DNA from: an uncultured Clostridia bacterium
GTDB lineage: Bacteria; Bacillota; Clostridia; Christensenellales; Borkfalkiaceae
Direction: 5' to 3'
Length of the DNA: 7,096 nucleotides
Assembly (NCBI GenBank): GCA_947629225.1
Contig: CANRCY010000074.1
Location: 1 to 7,096, forward strand
Positions 6,034 to 7,096 of this stretch are shown piece after piece; the stretch's first letter is position 1, and every line of letters starts with the position of its first letter. A program made the translations under genes and the position numbers. The notes under the pieces are model-generated. The model made no database searches and was not told the origin of the DNA. It worked only from the letters and a program-made list of their open reading frames with translations.

Positions 6034-6324
6034 ATGAAAAATTTCTACACATACATTCTCACGAACGAAAGCCATACGACCCTGTATGTCGGCGTCACGA
6101 ATGATATAGAGAGAAGAATGTACGAACACAAGCACGAGCTCAACGAGGGATTCAGCAAACGGTATCATCTGCATTTTCTTGTCCTGTTGGAGAGGCATGA
6201 TAACGAGCGGGCGGCGATCGCCCGCGAAAAGAGCTTAAAAGGAAAATCGCGTGCGAAGAAAATCGAATTGATCAAAGAAAGCAATCCCGATTGGGTCGAT
6301 TTGTCTCCGCAGGGATCTTTTTAG
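6034..6324 (+). CDS. Small single-domain GIY-YIG nuclease family protein (YhbQ/COG2827-like)
   Basis: The 96 residues are one GIY-YIG domain. The GIY element is the YTY at 5-7, followed by TLYVG with Tyr18 and Gly20 for the YIG part. Next come TNDIERR (22-28) with the candidate catalytic Arg27 or Arg28 and EH at 31-32. The family C-terminal block is REKSLKG (64-70) with the likely metal-binding Glu65, then RAKKIELI and NPDW (84-87). All key residues are kept, so the protein may be active on DNA. Substrate and role of this subfamily are not firmly known. It has no recognisable part in purine synthesis, interrupts the purH-purD junction, and uses more A/T and AGA/ATA codons than its neighbours, which points to transfer. 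Its ribosome site is weak (GAGG about ten bases upstream). Confidence 0.92.
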   Translation: MKNFYTYILTNESHTTLYVGVTNDIERRMYEHKHELNEGFSKRYHLHFLVLLERHDNERAAIAREKSLKGKSRAKKIELIKESNPDWVDLSPQGSF

Positions 6325-6350
6325 AAACCGCACGGCGCGGGATTCGGGAC

Positions 6351-6358
6351 AAAGGAGG
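6351..6358 (+). promoter_or_regulatory. Strong Shine-Dalgarno of purD
   Basis: AAAGGAGG lies six bases before the purD ATG at 6365, an almost complete anti-16S match. It gives purD independent translation initiation after the inserted repeat and GIY-YIG segment, in contrast to the weak site of purN, which likely relies on coupling. Confidence 0.85.
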
Positions 6359-6364
6359 AATCAC

Positions 6365-7096
6365 ATGAACATTCTCGTCATCGGGGGCGGGGGAAGAGAA
6401 CACGCCGTTATAAAGGCGTTGAAAAAGAACAAAACGGTGGAACGGATTTGGTGCCTCCCCGGCAACGGCGGCATCGCGCGGGACGCCGAGTGCGTCCCCA
6501 TCAAGGCGACCGACCTCGAAGGCGTCGTCTCCTTTGCAAAGGAGCGCAAGCCCGATTTTGCAGTCGTCACGCCCGACGATCCTCTCTGCATGGGGCTCGT
6601 GGACCGCTTGGAAGAGATCGGTGTTCCCTGCTTCGGTCCCACGAAGGACGCCGCCGTCATCGAGGGAAGCAAAGTTTTCTCCAAACGGCTCATGGAAAAA
6701 TACAACATTCCCACCGCCTCTGCCCGCGCCTTCACCGACCCCGTTTCCGCGCTCGCCTATCTCGAAACGCATTCCTATCCCGCCGTCGTCAAGGCGGACG
6801 GGCTCGCGCTCGGCAAGGGCGCGCTCATCGTCGGTTCCTTCTCCGAAGCGCAGAGCGCGGTAGAGGACATGATGGTGAAAAAAATCTTCGGCGAGAGCGG
6901 AAGCCGTATCCTCGTAGAGGAATTTTTGACGGGACCCGAAGCTTCCGTTCTGACCTTCACGGACGGCAACACCGTCGTGCCCATGGTCTCTTCCATGGAC
7001 CACAAACGCGCCGAGGACGGCGATCGGGGGCTGAATACGGGCGGCATGGGGACGGTCGCGCCCAACCCCTTCTACACAGAGGAGATCGCAAACGTG
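6365..7096 (+). CDS. purD: Phosphoribosylamine-glycine ligase (GAR synthetase), N-terminal part
   Basis: ATP-grasp ligase that joins glycine to the unstable product of PurF to make GAR, step 2. The frame stays open to the window edge; 244 codons are present of about 420 usual for the family. The N-terminal loop VIGGGGREHA is at 5-14 and LPGNGG at 31-36. The ATP-grasp parts follow: GPTKDAAVIEGSK (91-103), YPAVVKADGLALGKGA (138-153), EEFLTGPEAS (185-194) and DHKRAEDGDRGLNTGGMG (212-229). The usual GPE-x-PL segment reads TPDDPLCMG (69-77), a variant I associate with clostridial PurD proteins, so it is probably a subfamily trait and not damage. The start is set by the strong ribosome site and by the glycine-rich N-terminus. 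The C-terminal domain is outside the window. Confidence 0.98.
   Translation, partial: MNILVIGGGGREHAVIKALKKNKTVERIWCLPGNGGIARDAECVPIKATDLEGVVSFAKERKPDFAVVTPDDPLCMGLVDRLEEIGVPCFGPTKDAAVIEGSKVFSKRLMEKYNIPTASARAFTDPVSALAYLETHSYPAVVKADGLALGKGALIVGSFSEAQSAVEDMMVKKIFGESGSRILVEEFLTGPEASVLTFTDGNTVVPMVSSMDHKRAEDGDRGLNTGGMGTVAPNPFYTEEIANV

Noticed and set aside
5769..6104. 111-codon open frame across the second repeat region
   Set aside because: It runs through the palindrome arms, the tandem array (giving a repetitive GQHDA-type peptide) and then the GIY-YIG gene in another frame. There is no ribosome site and no family resemblance.
6432..6594. Damage to PurD because the GPE motif is replaced by TPDD
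   Set aside because: The surrounding sequence and all later ATP-grasp motifs are intact, and I recall this variant from other clostridial PurD proteins, so it is probably a subfamily trait.

Overview
The window is a stretch of a de novo purine biosynthesis operon, entirely on the + strand, from a GC-rich bacterium that is probably a member of the Clostridia. The inference rests on three things: a B. subtilis-type PurF (short propeptide plus four Fe-S cysteines), Shine-Dalgarno-led tightly packed genes, and replacement of bifunctional PurH by two separate proteins, as in some Clostridia. The placement is not certain.

Layout: the last 32 codons of purC (1-99); purF (124-1569); a 432-base gap without a credible gene but full of inverted repeats (1570-2001); a tight block purM-purN-purO-purH (2002-5562) with junctions of 2, 1 and 3 bases; a 471-base gap built from palindromic and direct repeats (5563-6033); a small single-domain GIY-YIG nuclease gene (6034-6324); and the first 244 codons of purD (6365 to the window edge).

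The pur genes cover step 1 (PurF, PRPP to phosphoribosylamine), step 2 (PurD, glycine addition), step 3 (PurN, first formylation), step 5 (PurM, ring closure to AIR), SAICAR formation (PurC), and the last two steps (AICAR formylation and IMP ring closure). The last two are done here by a standalone transformylase that resembles the C-terminal half of eukaryotic ATIC and by an archaeal-type PurO cyclohydrolase, which sit next to each other.

The unusual part is the purH-purD gap. It holds a long imperfect palindrome of about 163 bases (5708-5870), an extra left-arm copy, an extra right-arm copy, and a threefold 19-20 base array that stops just before the GIY-YIG gene. The nuclease gene looks like an insertion into the operon. 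A link between the nuclease and the repeats is a hypothesis. The purF-purM gap carries other, structurally different palindromic elements, plus one sequence whose head resembles that of the 5.6-5.9 kb family. No promoter, riboswitch or convincing terminator was found.
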